Source: an uncultured Clostridia bacterium
GTDB taxonomy: Bacteria; Bacillota_I; Bacilli_A; RF39; UBA660
Direction: 5' to 3'
Length of the DNA: 7,137 nt
NCBI GenBank assembly: GCA_948433815.1
Contig: CAOJDZ010000031.1
Coordinates: 1 to 7,137 of the forward strand
In this document: positions 5,188-7,137 of the stretch, one piece after another
Position numbering within the stretch: the stretch's first letter is position 1
How the letters are laid out: each line of letters starts with the position of its first letter
Position numbers and translations under genes: made by a program
The notes under the pieces: generated by a model
What the model was told of the DNA's origin: nothing
Database searches by the model: none
The model's input: only the letters and a program-made list of their open reading frames with translations

Positions 5188-6199
5188 TTTCTTCACCATC
5201 CATTTCTCCATCATCAATATCAATATGTAAATTTATTTCTTCTTCAGTTGGTAACGAGTCTAATATGCTTTTTTCTAATTCATAAGAAGATACACCAATA
5301 GGAGTATTAACACTCTCTAATGACCACTCTACTGATAACCTATCTTTATCGCGACACAAAAGAAGTCCAATAGTTTCATTATCATTTTCTTTTTTTAACA
5401 CTTTATTAACAGCAGTGACATAAAAACTTAACTGTCCTACAAATTCTGGTTGGAATTTTGTATTTTTAAGTTCCACCACAACATAACATCTCAAATCTAA
5501 ATGATAAAAAAGTAAATCTATATAATAATCATTATCTTCTGTACTAATTTTATATTGATTTCCTACAAAACTAAAACCTTTACCAAATTCTAATAAAACA
5601 TCTCTTATTCTATTTAACATACTCTCTTCTAATTCTTTTTCAATATATTTATCTTTTAATAAAGGTAAATTAAAAATATATGGATCTTTTTGTAAATCAT
5701 TTGCTAAATCACTTTGCGGATTTATTAAAGCATTTTTAAAATTATTTTCTTTTCTTACTGCTGCTTTTCTTTCATATAAACCCAAATCTATTTGATGATC
5801 TAATACTACTTTTGACCAATTTGAGTTAATTGCTTCATTGGCATACCAAACTCTTTTTTCTCTATCTTTTATTTTTTCAATAAGAATATTATTATGTGTC
5901 CAAGGTAATTTGGCCACCGCTGGTGGCAAAATTCCATCATTTTCATATTCAAGATAAAATCTTTTCATTCTTCTAAGATTTCTCGCAGAAAATCCTTTAG
6001 AATTAGGATAATCTATTTTTAATTCTATTTCCAATTCTTGAATAAATTTACTTCCCCATTTAGATTTTTCATTTATTATCTTACCTATATTAAAATACAT
6101 ATTTATTAGTCTAACGTTAGCATCACTCATAACCAAAGTTTGTGTTTTTGAAATTTCATTCTTTATCTCTAGTATAGTATCCTTAAAGTCTCTATCCAA
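5180..6199 (-). CDS. YhcG/DUF1016-family PD-(D/E)XK nuclease embedded between gatA and gatB
   Basis: This 339-residue protein from the TTG start has the two-part layout of the YhcG (DUF1016) family. The N-terminal DUF1016_N region (about 5-150) contains GFSARNLRRMKRFY, LPWTHNNILIEKI, and a WYANEAINSNWS helix. The C-terminal nuclease region (about 175-325) has the PD-(D/E)XK core: YYIDLLFYH (Asp228), VVVELKNTKF (Glu243, Lys245) and GQLSFYV (Gln256). The metal-binding and catalytic positions are therefore all present, and length is normal for the family, so it looks intact. The family is known from defence and restriction-modification neighbourhoods; its exact substrate is not established, and DNA cleavage here is inference. 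It overlaps gatA by 8 nt at its start and gatB by 8 nt at its end, so it should be co-translated with both. The last ten residues (DGEMDGEENV) are acidic and may be junction-derived rather than part of the fold. Confidence 0.9.
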   Translation of the reverse strand: MDRDFKDTILEIKNEISKTQTLVMSDANVRLINMYFNIGKIINEKSKWGSKFIQELEIELKIDYPNSKGFSARNLRRMKRFYLEYENDGILPPAVAKLPWTHNNILIEKIKDREKRVWYANEAINSNWSKVVLDHQIDLGLYERKAAVRKENNFKNALINPQSDLANDLQKDPYIFNLPLLKDKYIEKELEESMLNRIRDVLLEFGKGFSFVGNQYKISTEDNDYYIDLLFYHLDLRCYVVVELKNTKFQPEFVGQLSFYVTAVNKVLKKENDNETIGLLLCRDKDRLSVEWSLESVNTPIGVSSYELEKSILDSLPTEEEINLHIDIDDGEMDGEENV

Positions 6200-7137
6200 T
6201 ATTTTCACCTCCAGCACATACATCTTTAATACCAATAACACTTTCAAGTTTAAAAGCAATATTTAAACAACTCGCGTCCTCTCTCTGCGGACAAGTTAAA
6301 TTAATACCTACTGGCATATTACTAACATATCCCATAGGAAAAGTAATACTAGGGAATCCCCCAAAATTACCAATTGCTAAATGATTATCAAGAAGTAAAT
6401 AATCGCTTCCTAGTCTATCTGTCTCTTCATCTGGATTAATTTTAGGTGCAATTCCACCTGCTGGTAATATTAGTCCATCATATTCTTTAAATAAAAGATT
6501 CATTTTCTCTACTATCATTCTTCTTGCTCTCTTAGCATTTAAAAATAATCTCTCTTGATTCTCTCTTTGAAGAATATAACTTCCAGTAATAAACCTTCTC
6601 TTTATCATTTCTGAAAAACCTTTAGTTCTAGTATTAAACATAACTTCTTTAGGTGAATTACCTTCTTCTCTACTACCAAATATAAATCCAGTTAAATTAG
6701 AATTATTACTAGTTGCTTCAGCACAAGAAATAATAAAATAAACAGGATATATACATTCTAATAATTTCTTATCAAAACTTACCTCTTCTACTATTACTCC
6801 TTCACTTCTAAATTTATCTATATTTTCTTTAAATATTTTTATTACTTCTTTATTTTCTTCAGTACTTACTGATTCTACTATTTCTTTAATATAAAATAAT
6901 TTTTTACCCTTTATTTCTTTATCTAAAGTATCTGTATATTTTACATTTTCATCAGGTAAACTTGTCATGTCAAGTTCATCATGCCCTTTTAATACATCTG
7001 TAACATAAGTAATATCTTTTACATTTCTAGCAAATATTCCAACATGATCTAAACTAGATGCAAAAGGAAAAAGACCAAATCTACTTATTCTTCCATATGT
7101 TGGTTTAAACCCTACAATACCACATAAACTAGCTGGC
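6192..7137 (-). CDS. gatA: Aspartyl/glutamyl-tRNA amidotransferase subunit A, 3' part (5' end outside window)
   Basis: GatA is the amidase subunit of GatCAB. It releases ammonia from glutamine, and GatB uses that ammonia to convert Glu-tRNA(Gln) or Asp-tRNA(Asn) to the amidated form in the cytoplasm. The frame is open from the window edge to a TAG at 6192-6194, giving about 314 residues of a family usually near 480. It enters just after the expected GGSIRQ nucleophile-serine segment, at PASLCGIVGFKPTYGRISRF, a hallmark of amidase-signature enzymes. Later landmarks are FASSLDHVG, an AEATSN segment, the KRRFITGSYIL helix and a C-terminal block with GNFGGFPSITFPMGY and MPVGINLTC. The Lys-Ser-Ser catalytic triad should lie upstream and cannot be checked. 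The stop overlaps the next gene's TTG start by 8 nt. An ATG at 6968 is internal, not the start. Identification is secure; the amidation substrate is inferred from the family. Confidence 0.97.
   Translation of the reverse strand, partial: PASLCGIVGFKPTYGRISRFGLFPFASSLDHVGIFARNVKDITYVTDVLKGHDELDMTSLPDENVKYTDTLDKEIKGKKLFYIKEIVESVSTEENKEVIKIFKENIDKFRSEGVIVEEVSFDKKLLECIYPVYFIISCAEATSNNSNLTGFIFGSREEGNSPKEVMFNTRTKGFSEMIKRRFITGSYILQRENQERLFLNAKRARRMIVEKMNLLFKEYDGLILPAGGIAPKINPDEETDRLGSDYLLLDNHLAIGNFGGFPSITFPMGYVSNMPVGINLTCPQREDASCLNIAFKLESVIGIKDVCAGGENIG
6197..6212 (-). promoter_or_regulatory. Shine-Dalgarno site and TTG start of the nuclease gene, inside gatA
   Basis: Read on the minus strand, GGAGGTGA (6205-6212) is followed five bases later by TTG (6197-6199). 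This is a near-perfect SD placed inside the last codons of gatA. It decides the nuclease start, because the upstream in-frame ATG codons have no such site and lie deeper inside gatA. The TTG and the gatA stop share the 8 bases TTGGATAG. Confidence 0.8.

Noticed and set aside
5188..5223. A 12-residue N-terminal extension of GatB
   Set aside because: The family begins at the YKAVIGLEVH block, and the extension only re-reads the nuclease tail in another frame.
6200..6259. A 20-residue N-terminal extension of the nuclease from ATG 6259
   Set aside because: It lies wholly in gatA codons, lacks an SD, and a strong SD sits just before the TTG at 6199.
1..7137. CRISPR array, tRNA or rRNA genes
   Set aside because: No regularly spaced repeats and no recognisable tRNA or rRNA segments were found by eye.

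Overview
The window is AT-rich, and every gene I can support lies on the minus strand, so transcription runs from 7137 toward 1. The content points to a low-GC Gram-positive bacterium of the Bacilli/Mollicutes-like group. GatB is the form without the zinc-type cysteines, Shine-Dalgarno (SD) sites are strong, and Trp is read from TGG. Every intact gene ends in TAA or TAG, never TGA. I cannot name a species.

Region 7137-3736 is a gat operon interrupted by an accessory gene. It holds the 3' two-thirds of gatA, then a complete YhcG/DUF1016-type PD-(D/E)XK nuclease gene, then gatB, closed by an intrinsic terminator. The nuclease gene overlaps gatA by 8 nt and gatB by 8 nt, so it is translationally built into the operon that makes the Glu-tRNA(Gln)/Asp-tRNA(Asn) amidotransferase. 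This is the most interesting arrangement in the window.

Region 3735-1790 is an accessory island that is decaying. A good promoter (TTGACT-17-TACAAT) with palindromes near its start site leads into a KilA-N domain gene. That gene is intact except for a stop at codon 15. It is followed by two tandem, diverged and broken RhuM-family genes. Each RhuM remnant carries a palindrome centred on GCAAAATTTGC, and the arms differ between the two copies in a pairing-preserving way. KilA-N, RhuM and YhcG-type nucleases are known as passengers of phages and restriction-modification islands, so both insertions look like the same kind of cargo landing among housekeeping genes.

Region 1748-1 is housekeeping again. 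It holds a small rhodanese-like lipoprotein with a promoter that would give a leaderless or nearly leaderless mRNA. Next is a promoter with an inverted repeat flanking its -10 box, driving secE (start corrected to a 59-residue protein), nusG (1-nt overlap with secE) and a 168-residue protein I do not recognise. SecE is the essential Sec translocon subunit. NusG is the transcription elongation factor.
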